Shown here piece after piece: positions 52,941 through 63,172 of a DNA stretch of 64,000 nucleotides (position 1 is the first letter of the stretch; each line of letters starts with the position of its first letter). Position numbers and translations under genes: made by a program. This stretch comes from Dolomitihabitans soli (GTDB lineage Bacteria; Actinomycetota; Actinomycetes; Streptosporangiales; Streptosporangiaceae). Below the pieces are notes generated by a model. That model was not told the origin of the DNA. It did no database searches and saw only the letters and a list, made by a program, of their open reading frames with translations. Location of the stretch: NCBI RefSeq assembly GCF_022213955.1, contig NZ_JAKNTW010000003.1, positions 62,001-126,000 on the forward strand, written 5' to 3'.

Positions 52941-54992
52941 GTGACAACTCATCGCAGGCTCCGACACCGGGCAACGAGGTTCGCCGCTTTAGTCAGCGCG
53001 ATGGCGGTGATGATGCCGATGACGGCAGCGCCCGTTGCGGCCGACGTCATCGGGACGACGGCCGACCCGTTCCGGGCGAAGACAACGGTGGTGTTCTCCG
53101 ACCCGAACGTGCCGTCCGGGTGTCACCGGATTCCGGCGATCGTCCGGGCGGTGGACGGGTCGTTGCTGGCCTTCGCCGAGCACCGGCTCAACAGCTGCGC
53201 CGACAAGTCCACCATCGAGACGGTGGTCCGGCGGCTGCCGGCCGGGACCACGCAGTGGCTGCCGGAGCAGACGGTCGTGCGGGGCGAGCCTGACGATCCG
53301 CAGGCGCCGGCGACCCGGGGCAATGCTGCGCCGGTGGTGTACCGGAGCCTGCCAGGCGCTCCGGCGGCCGACGCGCCGGACGGCCGGATCGTGCTGCTGG
53401 GCACGCACAACCCGGTGAACCCGGCCACTCCCGGCCAGAGCCATGGGGGTGCCCCGCGTACGCCGTACGTGGTGCACAGCGACGACAACGGGGTGACCTG
53501 GAGCCGACCGCGCACCCTGGACGAGCTGGACGACCCGGCCTGGGGTCACTATGCGACCGGTCCGGTGCACGCCATCCAGCTCACTCGCGGCGCGCACGCC
53601 GGGCGGCTGGTGGTAGGCGTCAACTACGCCCCTCCAGGCGTCCGCGGCGCCATGCTCGTCTACAGCGACGACGGCGGCGTGACCTGGCAGCGGGGCGCGC
53701 AGGCCGAATATCCGCTGGGCCGGCAACTGATCCCGCAGGAGATGAGCCTGGTCGAACTTGCAAGCGGTGACATTTTCGTGTGGGCCCGGCAGAACTGGAA
53801 CGGCGGCACCGACGAGGAGGAGGCCGACCCGGACATCCGCCCGCACCGGGCGGTCGCCATCAGCAAGGACGGCGGCGAGACCTACGACAGTGACTTCACG
53901 CTGCTGCGCGGTTTCGAGGCACCGCCAGTCCAGTCGGCGGCACTGCGGCTGCGGGCCACCGACGAAGGCGACCGGTACAACCGGATCCTCACGTCCGCGG
54001 CATCGGTGAACGTGGACCCGCGGAGCCGGATGACCATCCGCTCGACGTTCGACGAGGGCCTCAGCTGGCAGACCGTCGACACGCCCGCCCGGTCGAGCGA
54101 CGAGGGCGTCCAGGTGTGGGGCGACAACGACCGCGGCATCTCCATCGAGGACTGCGCCTGTTACGGCGGTTACTCGGACATGGTGGAACTACCCAACGGC
54201 GATGTCGGGCTGCTCTACGAACGGACCAGGTCCGGTTGCTGGTCCACCCGGACCTGCGCCGGGACCACCGACTACCGTGCGGAGATCGCCTTCGTCGTAC
54301 TCAACGACCGCGACCTGCACACCCCGTCCACCACTCCGGACGTGCCGGGCCGGTCGGCGCTGGTGTTCGACGGCGTCACCACCACCACAGGCCGGTACGG
54401 CCGGGCGTTCAGCTTCGACGGGGAGCGCGGCCGGGCACAGCTGCCCTACCGGACCACACCGGTCCTCGGCACCGGCGACTTCACCGTGTCAACGTGGATC
54501 AAGTACCGCGACACCGGCAAGGACCAGGCACTGGTCTGGGCCTACGGCATCAACGGCGAACCCGCGGTGCAGCTGAGCGCCGAACCCGGCGACAACCGGA
54601 TCCACGGCACGGTGACCACCGCCACCGGGTCGGCCGACGTCACCTCCACCGGCGCGTACGCCGACGGCGCCTGGCACCACGTCGTACTGCGCCGCCAGGC
54701 GGACACCATCACGCTGTTCGTCGACGGCGTCCAGGTCAGCGCCGCATCCGGTGCCGCCGGCACGGTCGGCGGCGACGATCCCACACCCATCTACCTCGGC
54801 CAGCGACTCGACGGGACGAACCGGTTCCACGGCCACATGGACGAGTTCCGGATCTACGACCGCGCGCTGAGCACCACCGAACTGACCCTGCTGCACACCA
54901 CCAACACCAACGGCATTCCCGGCCGCACCGCACACCTGCCGATGAACGCCCTGGTGCCCGCAGGCAGGTCGGAGACCGGTGATGTCCGTTGA
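52941..54992 (+). CDS. Secreted exo-alpha-sialidase with LamG domain
   Basis: A 683-residue secreted protein. Signal peptide in the first 35 residues (ATRFAALVSAMAVMMPMTAA). The sialidase propeller starts with the RIP motif in CHRIPAIVRAVDGSLLAFAE (near residue 61), and Asp boxes SDDNGVTWS (178), SDDGGVTWQ (241), SKDGGETYD (307) and STFDEGLSW (367) follow. A LamG/concanavalin-like domain fills about residues 480-655 (FTVSTWIKYRDTG, WHHVVLRR, FHGHMDEFRIYDRAL). GTG at 52941 is preferred over the ATG at 52920, because AGGAGAGG lies between them. It cleaves terminal sialic-acid-like residues outside the cell. Kdn, Kdo or Dha substrates are alternatives. Confidence 0.85.
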   Translation: MTTHRRLRHRATRFAALVSAMAVMMPMTAAPVAADVIGTTADPFRAKTTVVFSDPNVPSGCHRIPAIVRAVDGSLLAFAEHRLNSCADKSTIETVVRRLPAGTTQWLPEQTVVRGEPDDPQAPATRGNAAPVVYRSLPGAPAADAPDGRIVLLGTHNPVNPATPGQSHGGAPRTPYVVHSDDNGVTWSRPRTLDELDDPAWGHYATGPVHAIQLTRGAHAGRLVVGVNYAPPGVRGAMLVYSDDGGVTWQRGAQAEYPLGRQLIPQEMSLVELASGDIFVWARQNWNGGTDEEEADPDIRPHRAVAISKDGGETYDSDFTLLRGFEAPPVQSAALRLRATDEGDRYNRILTSAASVNVDPRSRMTIRSTFDEGLSWQTVDTPARSSDEGVQVWGDNDRGISIEDCACYGGYSDMVELPNGDVGLLYERTRSGCWSTRTCAGTTDYRAEIAFVVLNDRDLHTPSTTPDVPGRSALVFDGVTTTTGRYGRAFSFDGERGRAQLPYRTTPVLGTGDFTVSTWIKYRDTGKDQALVWAYGINGEPAVQLSAEPGDNRIHGTVTTATGSADVTSTGAYADGAWHHVVLRRQADTITLFVDGVQVSAASGAAGTVGGDDPTPIYLGQRLDGTNRFHGHMDEFRIYDRALSTTELTLLHTTNTNGIPGRTAHLPMNALVPAGRSETGDVR

Positions 54993-57900
54993 GCGTCGCT
55001 GCCGCGTGGTCGCTGTTCCGCTCCTCGCGGCGGCGCTCGCCGGCATCCCCGTAGTCATCGCACCGACTGCCCTGTCTCCCTCGCAGGCCGTGTCGGCGTC
55101 GGCGGCGCTCGCCGGATCCGTGCCGAGGTTGACCGCCGGGACCTTCACCGATCCACCCTCGACGGTGCGTCCGAAGTATCGCTGGTGGATGCCGATGGCC
55201 TTCACCGAGGACGAGCAGCTACGCGCCGAGCTCGCCGACATGAAGGCCGTCGGCGCCGGCGGCGCAGAGGTCGCCACGACCACCGCCACCGGCCCGAGGG
55301 CCTTCGACCCCGAGTTCCTGGCGGAGTACGGCTGGGGCTCGCCGCGCTGGGCACAGAAGGTCCAGACCATGGCGGAGACCGCCGGCCGGCTCGATCTCGC
55401 CCTGGACTTCACCATCAGCCCACGGTGGCCGGCGATCGTCCCCACGGTGACCGATGTCAACGATCCACGGGCGTCGCAACAGCTGGTGTTCTCGCACGCC
55501 TTCGTCAAGGGCGGTACGACATACGGCGGCGCCCTGCCGGCCAACTACAGCCCGCAGCCCCCGGGCGGTGCGCGGCGCACCCCGATCGCCGTGCTGCTCG
55601 CCCAGTGCGCGGACGCGGCCTGCGACCGTCAGGGCAGCGGTTCCCGGATGCTCCATCGCGACAGCGTGCGCGACCTCAGCGACAGCGTCGGCGACGACGG
55701 CACGCTGAGTCTCGACGTGCCGGGCGACGCCGGGGACACCTATGTGCTGATCGGTTTCTTCCAGACCGGCGACGGCCAGCTTCGCAACGACTTCACCACG
55801 ACCACACCGAACTACGTCCTCGACCACCTCAGCGAACAGGGAGTCCGGGCGACGACGCAGTTCTACGACTCGTCGATTCTCACCCCGCCGGTGCGGGAGG
55901 CGCTCGACGCCGTCGGCAGGGTCGACCTCTTCGAGGACTCCCTCGAACTCGGGACCGCGCAGAAGTGGACGTGGGACTTCGCCGGCCAGTGGGAGCGGCG
56001 GCGGGGTTACTCACCGATCTCCGTACTTCCGGCGCTCACCGGCGCCGGATCCGCGGGCCTCACCACGGCACCGTTCTTCGACTTCACCGACGGTAGCGGC
56101 GCGCGCATCCGGACCGACTACCGGCAGACCTGGAACGACCTGTACATCGACTCCCGGCTCGTGCCGTTGCGCCGATGGGCCAACGACCGCGGCATGGCGC
56201 TGCGGAGCCAGCCGTACGGCGGGCCCGTCGACACGCCGCAGGCGGCCACACATGTCGACGTACCCGAGGGCGAGTCGTTGGTGTTCTACAACAACATCGA
56301 GCCCTACCGGTTGGTGTCGGTCGGCGCGCATCTGAACGGCACCCCGCTGGTGTCGAGCGAGTGTTGCGCGGCGCGGGCGGGCGTCTGGGCGACGACCGCC
56401 GGAGGCTGGCAGAACTCGGCCAACCTGCGCTCGGTGTACCGCGGATACGTGGGTGGCGTGACCCAGGTGGTGTGGCACGGCTACCCGTACCTGACCAAGG
56501 GAGAGGGAACATCCGACCAGGCGGTGTGGCCGGGCATGTCGTACGGGGGCAACACCTCGTTCTCCGAGGCATGGGGTGCCAAGGGCGGCCCCAACTGGCC
56601 GGACTATCGGGCGATCAACGACCACCTCGCCCGGCTGCAACTGGTGCTTCGGCAGGGGAAGCCGACCTTCGACGTGGCCCTGTACCTACAGGACTTCGGC
56701 CTGCGATCGCCGGCCACCACGCTCACCGGACCCAAGACCCTCCTGGAGAGCGACTCGCGGCTGGCAGAACGTGGCTACACCTACGAGTACCTCAGCCCGG
56801 CGCACCTGCGGATGCCTTCGGCGAAGGTGTCGGACGGGCGGCTGTTCCCGAAGGCCGGCGCATATCAGGCGATCGTCCTCGCGGACCAGACGACGATGGC
56901 GGTCGACACCGCGCGCCGGTTGCTCGACCTGGCACGGGACGGACTGCCCGTCGTCTTCGCCGGTGAGTTGCCCTCGTCGACTCCTGGCTTCCACGACGCG
57001 GCCAAGCAGGACGCCGAGCTGCGTCGCCTGATCGCCCAGCTGGCCGCGCGGCCCGGCGTGCACCGGGTCGCCGACCTCGCCGCCGTGCCGGACCTGCTCG
57101 CCCGGCTCCGGATAGTGCCGGCCGCCGCGCCCGCCACGCCGTCCGCCGACGTGCTGAGTGTCCGTCGCTCCGACCCCACCACCGACTACTACTACCTGTT
57201 CAACCAGCGGTCGTGGGCGACCGAACAGCGGCTGACGCTCACGGGCGAGGGACGACCGTACAAGCTGGACACCTGGACCGGCGAGATCACCCCCCTCACC
57301 GACTACCGGCAGACACCGCACGGCGTGGTCGTCGACGTCGCACTGGAGGCATCCGATACCGCGGTCATCGCGCTGTCGACGCGGCACGACGAGACGTTCC
57401 GGTGGTCGGCCGGGGATGAGCACGGTCCGACCGTCGCCAGAAACGCCGGGCTGGGCCCCGTGCTTCTCGACGATTGGACTCTCCAGGTGGTGAGCTGGAG
57501 CCGGGGTGAATCAGGGTTGCCCGGTGACACCGCCAAGACCGCTCTTCCGGCCGTCGGACCGGTCGTCGGTGAGCATGGAGCGCTGCCGCCGTGGTCGGCG
57601 ATCACACCGGCGAACGGATACGACGTCGACCTCCGCGACGTGTCCGGGGTCGGGACGTACACGTCGACGTTCACCCTCGACGACTCGTGGGGCGGGGTCC
57701 GCACGGCATACCTGGATCTGGGAACCGCCGTCGACACCGTCACCGTGACGCTGAACGGCGCCCGCATCCCGGCGCGGAGCCCGCAGGATCTCCGGCACAT
57801 CGAGGTGGGCCGCCACCTGCGGGCCGGTGACAACACCCTGACAGTGCGCGTCGCGTCGACCCTCGCCAACGCGGTCCGGGTCGCACCCGGCACCGGGGCG

Positions 57901-58725
57901 GCCGGTCGGCCACGCCGGGACTACGGGTTGTTCGGGCCGGTACGCCTGACACCGCGCGAGGCCCGGCAGCCGACCCTGGCGGTGGAGGCCCTCGAGCGGG
58001 AACTGCCGCTGGCCACCGGCGGCACCAACCAGGCACGCGTCCGCATCGCCAACAACTCCTCCAGACCGGTGTCGGTATCGATCGACGTGACGGCCGAGGA
58101 CGGGGTCGAGGCGACGGTGGACCGGCCGACCCTGCGGATCCCCGGACGGTCGTCGGCGACGGCGCTGGTACGCCTCAGCGGTCAGCGCGAGTCCGGCTCG
58201 TCCGACCTCGTCATCGACGCGGTGGCGGCAAACGGGGCGAGCGGGCAGGCGCACGTCACGCTTCGGCACTCCGACAACCTGGCGGCCAACGCGACAGGTA
58301 GCCCGTATCCGCGCGTCTGGGCGTCGAGTTACCAGTACCAGCATCCGCCTTCGTCCCTGACCGACGGGTCGGCGTCGACGTACTGGGGGTCCGGCGGTCA
58401 TACACCCGGGCAGGCGCCGACACCCGAGGCTCCGGAGTTCATCGGCGTCGACCTCGGACTCGCCACGGTTGTGCGTGCGGTGGGGTTGAGCGGTCGGGAG
58501 AACTGGGCCCCGCGATCGTACGACGTGCAGACGTCTCTGGACGGCGAGCGGTGGACGACCGTGCTGTCGGTCACGGGCGACGCCCGGAATGCGGCGACCA
58601 CCACGGCGGTCACGCCGACAGAGGCGCGCTACGTGCGGCTGCGCATCACCGAAGGCCGGTACCCCACTCAGCCGGGGCACAACACCCAGCTGGCCGAGTT
58701 CGCCGTCTACTCCACCGACGACTAA
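54982..58725 (+). CDS. Secreted GH106-like glycosyl hydrolase with discoidin domain
   Basis: A 1247-residue protein with a signal peptide (VVAVPLLAAALAGIPVVIAP) and a large GH106/rhamnosidase-like catalytic region starting VRPKYRWWMPMAFTEDEQLR then ADMKAVGAGGAEVATT. Later blocks include DFAGQWERRRGYSPISVLPA, SQPYGGPVDTPQAATHVDVP and SSECCAARAGVW. A galactose-binding-like domain lies near residues 880-990 (GTYTSTFTLDDSWGGVRTAY). A discoidin (F5/8 type C) domain closes it (about residues 1100-1247). The start overlaps the sialidase stop by 11 bases. GH106 enzymes are alpha-L-rhamnosidases of plant pectin; the sugar here is not proven. Confidence 0.8.
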   Translation: MSVERRCRVVAVPLLAAALAGIPVVIAPTALSPSQAVSASAALAGSVPRLTAGTFTDPPSTVRPKYRWWMPMAFTEDEQLRAELADMKAVGAGGAEVATTTATGPRAFDPEFLAEYGWGSPRWAQKVQTMAETAGRLDLALDFTISPRWPAIVPTVTDVNDPRASQQLVFSHAFVKGGTTYGGALPANYSPQPPGGARRTPIAVLLAQCADAACDRQGSGSRMLHRDSVRDLSDSVGDDGTLSLDVPGDAGDTYVLIGFFQTGDGQLRNDFTTTTPNYVLDHLSEQGVRATTQFYDSSILTPPVREALDAVGRVDLFEDSLELGTAQKWTWDFAGQWERRRGYSPISVLPALTGAGSAGLTTAPFFDFTDGSGARIRTDYRQTWNDLYIDSRLVPLRRWANDRGMALRSQPYGGPVDTPQAATHVDVPEGESLVFYNNIEPYRLVSVGAHLNGTPLVSSECCAARAGVWATTAGGWQNSANLRSVYRGYVGGVTQVVWHGYPYLTKGEGTSDQAVWPGMSYGGNTSFSEAWGAKGGPNWPDYRAINDHLARLQLVLRQGKPTFDVALYLQDFGLRSPATTLTGPKTLLESDSRLAERGYTYEYLSPAHLRMPSAKVSDGRLFPKAGAYQAIVLADQTTMAVDTARRLLDLARDGLPVVFAGELPSSTPGFHDAAKQDAELRRLIAQLAARPGVHRVADLAAVPDLLARLRIVPAAAPATPSADVLSVRRSDPTTDYYYLFNQRSWATEQRLTLTGEGRPYKLDTWTGEITPLTDYRQTPHGVVVDVALEASDTAVIALSTRHDETFRWSAGDEHGPTVARNAGLGPVLLDDWTLQVVSWSRGESGLPGDTAKTALPAVGPVVGEHGALPPWSAITPANGYDVDLRDVSGVGTYTSTFTLDDSWGGVRTAYLDLGTAVDTVTVTLNGARIPARSPQDLRHIEVGRHLRAGDNTLTVRVASTLANAVRVAPGTGAAGRPRRDYGLFGPVRLTPREARQPTLAVEALERELPLATGGTNQARVRIANNSSRPVSVSIDVTAEDGVEATVDRPTLRIPGRSSATALVRLSGQRESGSSDLVIDAVAANGASGQAHVTLRHSDNLAANATGSPYPRVWASSYQYQHPPSSLTDGSASTYWGSGGHTPGQAPTPEAPEFIGVDLGLATVVRAVGLSGRENWAPRSYDVQTSLDGERWTTVLSVTGDARNAATTTAVTPTEARYVRLRITEGRYPTQPGHNTQLAEFAVYSTDD

Positions 58726-58740
58726 GGATGGATGCCCGCG

Positions 58741-60915
58741 ATGCGCCCTGTCACCGAACACCGTTCACCACGATCCGTTCTCGCCGCGGTCTTGGCCGTG
58801 GTCGCTGTCACCGCGTCCGCTCTCGTCGCACCCCACGCCGCACCGGCGTCGGCGGCCGACAGCGGCAGGCTGCGACTGGTGGCGTTATCGGCCCGGCCCG
58901 CACTGGTGACGGCGGACGACGTGCTCGTCACCGCGACGGTGCCGCGCGGCAAGCCGTTGGACGCGGTGCGGTTCACGCTCAACGGCGCGGACATCACCGG
59001 CTCCTTCCGGGCCGACGCGAACGCGCACGCCCTCACCGGCCTGGTTGATCGGCTGCGCCCCGGTCGCAACCACCTTGTCGCGACCGCCGGGCCGCTGCGC
59101 GACCAGCTCCTCCTGACGAACCATCCGGCCACCGGGCCGGTGATCAGCGGTCCGCAGGAGACGCCGTACGTCTGCACCACTGATCGGTTCCGTCTGGTCG
59201 ACGGCGGCACGCTCGGCGATCCGCTCGACGCCGACTGCTCGGTGGCCACCCGGGTCGACTACGCGTACCGATCGACCGCCGGCAAGACCATGCCACTGCC
59301 GGATCCGGCGGCCAGACCCGACGACCTCGCCTGGACGACGACCATCACCGGCGAGACGGTCCCGTTCCTCATCCGGATCGAAACCGGCACGCTCAACCGG
59401 TCGATCTACCAGATCTCCATGCTGCACGACCCGGCAACGGAAGAACCCACGTTCCACCGGCACAGCCCCGGCTGGAACGACCGGCTCATCTACACCTTCG
59501 GCGGCGGCTGCCGGAGCGGCTGGTACACCCAAGGCACGAACACCGGCGGCGTGCTGGACCCCCAGATGCTCGCTCGCGGCTACGCGGTCGCGTCGGCGTC
59601 GCTGAACGTCTTCGGCAACAACTGCAACGACCTGCTCGCGGCCGAGACCATGATGATGGTCAAGGAACGGTTCGCCGAGCATTACGGCGATCCGCTGTTC
59701 ACCATCGGCTGGGGTTCTTCGGGAGGCTCCTACCAGAGCCACCAGATCGGGGACAACTACCCGGGTCTGCTGGACGGCATCGTGGTCGGGCGGACGTTTC
59801 CTGACGTCGCGTCCGCGACGAACATCACGCTGTTCGACGCCCGGTTGCTAGAGCACTATTTCACCGAGGTCGCGCCGGGCGCGTTCAGCCAGGAGGAGCA
59901 GCGCCAGGTCTCCGGCTTCCTGCGGTGGGAGAGCATCCGCAACCTCAGCGGCGGGGCGAAACGGCTGGACCCGGTCGCTGAGTTCCCCGACGAGTTGCCC
60001 GTGGAACTGCGCTACCACCCGCAGGCCAACCCCGGTGGAGCGCGCGCGGACGTCTACGACCACACCGCGAACGTCTACGGACGTGATCCGGCCACCGGGT
60101 TCGCCCGGCGGCCGCTGGACAACGTGGGGGTGCAGTACGGGTTGGCCGCGCTGAACTCGGGCGCGATCACCACACAGCAGTTCCTCGACCTCAACGAGGG
60201 CATCGGGGGCCTGGACCTCGACGCCAAGCCGACGACGCAGCGCACCGCGGCTGACCCGATCGCGAGGAACGCCGCCTACCGCACCGGACGTATTCTCTTC
60301 GGCGGGGCGGGCCTCTCCGGCACGCCGATCATCGACTACCGGTCGTACTCCGATGACGCCGCGAACGGCGACATCCACATGATGACGCACGGTTACGCCA
60401 CCCGGGCGCGGCTGGAGGCGGCGAACGGCGACGCGGACAACCAGGTCTTCCTCGTGGAGGACAGCCGTTTCGGCGGGTTCAGCCTGACCAGCCCGACCCT
60501 GCGGTACGCCCTGACGAGCATGGAGGAGTGGCTGACCGCGATCGTGGGCGATGACTCGCGGCTGCCCGCGCACCAAAAGGCGGTGCGGAACAAGCCTGGT
60601 GATCTCACCGACGCCTGCTGGAGCCGTGACGCCGAACCTCGCAAGATCGTTCAACGGCTCACTGCGGACAATGCCGGAGAGTGCGGACGGCTGTTCCCCG
60701 CCTACTCCACCCCACGACTGATAGCCGGCGCTCCGCTGACCGACGACGTGGTGACCTGCCACCGCGAGGCCATCGACTGGAGCGGCTACTCGGTTGCCTT
60801 CAGCCCGGCCGAGCGCCGTCGGCTGGTGGAAATCTTCCCATCGGGCGTGTGCGACTGGACGAAACCCGGAGCCGGGCAGCGTCCGTTGCGCGACACCTGG
60901 CAGACGTTCAACTGA
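58741..60915 (+). CDS. Secreted DUF6351 family protein
   Basis: A 724-residue secreted protein with a signal peptide in the first 40 residues (SVLAAVLAVVAVTASALVAP). Beyond it are an immunoglobulin-like start (LRLVALSARPALVTADDVLV) and an alpha/beta-hydrolase-like core with YTFGGGCRSGWYTQG and GWGSSGGSYQSHQI (a Gly-x-Ser-x-Gly-like turn). DUF6351 has no assigned activity that I know. ATG at 58741 fits the GGATGG ribosome site. The operon position between two secreted glycan enzymes suggests a carbohydrate esterase; that is inference. Confidence 0.75.
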   Translation: MRPVTEHRSPRSVLAAVLAVVAVTASALVAPHAAPASAADSGRLRLVALSARPALVTADDVLVTATVPRGKPLDAVRFTLNGADITGSFRADANAHALTGLVDRLRPGRNHLVATAGPLRDQLLLTNHPATGPVISGPQETPYVCTTDRFRLVDGGTLGDPLDADCSVATRVDYAYRSTAGKTMPLPDPAARPDDLAWTTTITGETVPFLIRIETGTLNRSIYQISMLHDPATEEPTFHRHSPGWNDRLIYTFGGGCRSGWYTQGTNTGGVLDPQMLARGYAVASASLNVFGNNCNDLLAAETMMMVKERFAEHYGDPLFTIGWGSSGGSYQSHQIGDNYPGLLDGIVVGRTFPDVASATNITLFDARLLEHYFTEVAPGAFSQEEQRQVSGFLRWESIRNLSGGAKRLDPVAEFPDELPVELRYHPQANPGGARADVYDHTANVYGRDPATGFARRPLDNVGVQYGLAALNSGAITTQQFLDLNEGIGGLDLDAKPTTQRTAADPIARNAAYRTGRILFGGAGLSGTPIIDYRSYSDDAANGDIHMMTHGYATRARLEAANGDADNQVFLVEDSRFGGFSLTSPTLRYALTSMEEWLTAIVGDDSRLPAHQKAVRNKPGDLTDACWSRDAEPRKIVQRLTADNAGECGRLFPAYSTPRLIAGAPLTDDVVTCHREAIDWSGYSVAFSPAERRRLVEIFPSGVCDWTKPGAGQRPLRDTWQTFN

Positions 60916-60977
60916 TCTCGGGTGCGCTACCGGCCCGCCGTCTCCCCTCCCGACCTCAAACCCATGGAGGAGTGCCC

Positions 60978-63104
60978 ATGCCGCGACATCGGCTCCACAC
61001 CCGCCTGTTAGCCATCGGATGCGCCGCCCTGGCATGCGCCGCGGCGACCGTCTCCGCCCCAGGCGTCGCAACCGCCTCCGACGCCGCCTCGACGTCCTGC
61101 GACGCCGAGGCCGCGGGCTACCGGCCCGTGCGAGCGCTCGACCTGCCCACCGCCGCGAACTGGCGGGATACCACCCCTCCGTACACATTCGACGACACTG
61201 CCGGCGTCGCCGGCGGCTTCGACCGGGTCGGCTACTGCCTGGAGCTCACCACCGAAGCGGGTACGACCTGGGTGTGGACGTCGATGGAGGCGCTGAGCGG
61301 CAACCCCGACGACCTGGGTTTGCCGACCCGCATGGAGCAGTCGCGGCACCAGTTCATAGACGACCTGACGGTCGCCTCCAACGTGCCCGGCGTACAGGAG
61401 GTCGACGGCGGCTCGGGCTGGGTCGAGATGTGGCCCAACCAGTACGACGCGACGGGTTCGCGGCAGATACCGGGAGCGTCCGAGACCGCCCGCGATGCCG
61501 ACGACGCGGTCCTGTGGGCGAACGGGTACGGCTCGTTCCAGGTGCACGCGTTCGCCGACGCCCGCGACGCCCGCGGCCCGCGGGCCGCGGACTCCGCGAC
61601 CGCGACTCCGGTGCTGGCCGTCAACGCCTTCACCACCCCCGGCCCTCAGACGATGGACATCGGCATCGGCGCCGGGCCGGGCGAGAACCCCGACTGGACG
61701 TCCGCCGGGAACGCCGGCGACTACACCGCCCGGCGGCTCACCTTCTACGCCCGGCCCTCGCTGGCCCGGGTGGACACCGCCCCGATCTCGCGGCAGGTGG
61801 TGCCCCGCCCGGGCCGAACCGCCACCAGCGTGTCGGTGCCGGTCAGCGGGGTGGCACTTGACCCGGACGTCACCGCGGTCGAGCTGTGGATCACCCGCGA
61901 CGGCCGGCGGACGACCCGACGGGCCACCGTGTCACCGGCGGCACCGCGGTTCTCGTTCACCGTCTCGCTGCCTGTGGCGCTGACGTCGACCGACCTGGAA
62001 CTTGTCGCGCTCACCACCGACGGCGACAGCCACCGCATCGGACGCGCGCTCGACGTCGTCGCCGGTGACGTCATCGTCGTACAGGGCCAGTCGAACGCGC
62101 AGGCCGGCCGGCAGTCGAACTCGACGTCGTCGGAGGCGGACCGGTCCCGGTGGGTACGCACCTTCGGCACGTCCAACAACAACAACCCGCGGCTGGCCGC
62201 CGCCATCGGCGGCTGGACCTACGCCATGGGCGACAACATCCAGCGGGTCGCGGCGATCGGCCAGTGGGCGGTCCGGATGGGGCAGCTGATGTCGGCCGAT
62301 CTCGGCATCCCGATCGCCATCGTCAACGGTGCCCGTGGTGGCCGGTCGATCAGCTACTTCGCCCGCAACGACAGCGACCCCACCGATGGTGCGACCAGCT
62401 ACGGGATGCTGCTGCAACGCCTCACCCGGGCCGGCCTGACCGGGCCGGACGCCATCGACGTCATGCTGTGGTACCAGGGTGAGGCCGACCGCGACAAAGC
62501 CGAGGTACACGTCGCCGGGTTCACCGAGCTGGTCGCGGACTGGCGCCAGGACTACGGCGCCGAGCTGCCGGTCTACGTCCACCAGGTCCGGAGCTCCCCA
62601 TGCGACCAGGCGACCCCGGTGGCGCTGCGGGACGCCCAACGGCGGCTGCCGGACACCATCGACAACCTGCGGGTGCTGTCGACGACCGGCCTCAACGGCC
62701 ACGACGGATGCCACTTCGCCTACATCGACGGCTACCGCACCTTCGGTGAACACAACGCGGCCATGCTCCTCGACGACCTGTACCGCCCGGGTGCCCCGAA
62801 GGTGGCGCCACCGAATCCCAGAGCGGCGCACCGGATCGACGGCAACCCGAACCAGCTGGCGGTGACACTCCGTTCCCCCGCCGCCCCGCTGACCATCGAG
62901 GATGGCGCCGCCGCGGACTTCCGGGTACCGGGCACCGTCGTGGAATCCGTACGCCGGCAACGCGGCCGTGGCCTGGTGCTGACGCTGGACCGGCCGGTAC
63001 CCGCCGACGCCACCGTGGCGTACCTCGCCCACCATGGCGCCGGTCCCCGCGTCATCGACGCCCTCGGCATGGGTCTGCTCGCCTTCCAGATCCCCGTCGA
63101 ATAG
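60978..63104 (+). CDS. Secreted SASA-type sialate O-acetylesterase
   Basis: A 708-residue secreted protein. Signal peptide LLAIGCAALACAAATVSAPG. The SGNH/SASA catalytic region has the serine motif VVQGQSNAQAG (near residue 367), the oxyanion segment VNGARGGRSIS, LWYQGEADRDKAEVHVAG (near 496) and the Asp-x2-His motif DGCHFAYIDGYR (near 575). The first 330 residues are beta-rich with an unassigned N-terminal domain. GGAGGAG precedes the ATG at 60978. Enzymes of this group remove O-acetyl groups from sialic acids or from plant glycans, which lets the sialidase work. Confidence 0.85.
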   Translation: MPRHRLHTRLLAIGCAALACAAATVSAPGVATASDAASTSCDAEAAGYRPVRALDLPTAANWRDTTPPYTFDDTAGVAGGFDRVGYCLELTTEAGTTWVWTSMEALSGNPDDLGLPTRMEQSRHQFIDDLTVASNVPGVQEVDGGSGWVEMWPNQYDATGSRQIPGASETARDADDAVLWANGYGSFQVHAFADARDARGPRAADSATATPVLAVNAFTTPGPQTMDIGIGAGPGENPDWTSAGNAGDYTARRLTFYARPSLARVDTAPISRQVVPRPGRTATSVSVPVSGVALDPDVTAVELWITRDGRRTTRRATVSPAAPRFSFTVSLPVALTSTDLELVALTTDGDSHRIGRALDVVAGDVIVVQGQSNAQAGRQSNSTSSEADRSRWVRTFGTSNNNNPRLAAAIGGWTYAMGDNIQRVAAIGQWAVRMGQLMSADLGIPIAIVNGARGGRSISYFARNDSDPTDGATSYGMLLQRLTRAGLTGPDAIDVMLWYQGEADRDKAEVHVAGFTELVADWRQDYGAELPVYVHQVRSSPCDQATPVALRDAQRRLPDTIDNLRVLSTTGLNGHDGCHFAYIDGYRTFGEHNAAMLLDDLYRPGAPKVAPPNPRAAHRIDGNPNQLAVTLRSPAAPLTIEDGAAADFRVPGTVVESVRRQRGRGLVLTLDRPVPADATVAYLAHHGAGPRVIDALGMGLLAFQIPVE

Positions 63105-63172
63105 AGCTCTGGATGACCCCGGCGTCCGCCGCTGACCGAGGCGGGCGCATATCGTCCTGCGCGGACAGCAGA
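63105..63172. other. Gap at the end of the glycan operon
   Basis: A short spacer of about 70 bases between the last operon gene and the convergent minus-strand genes. No T-run after a stem was seen, so I do not call a terminator. Confidence 0.3.
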
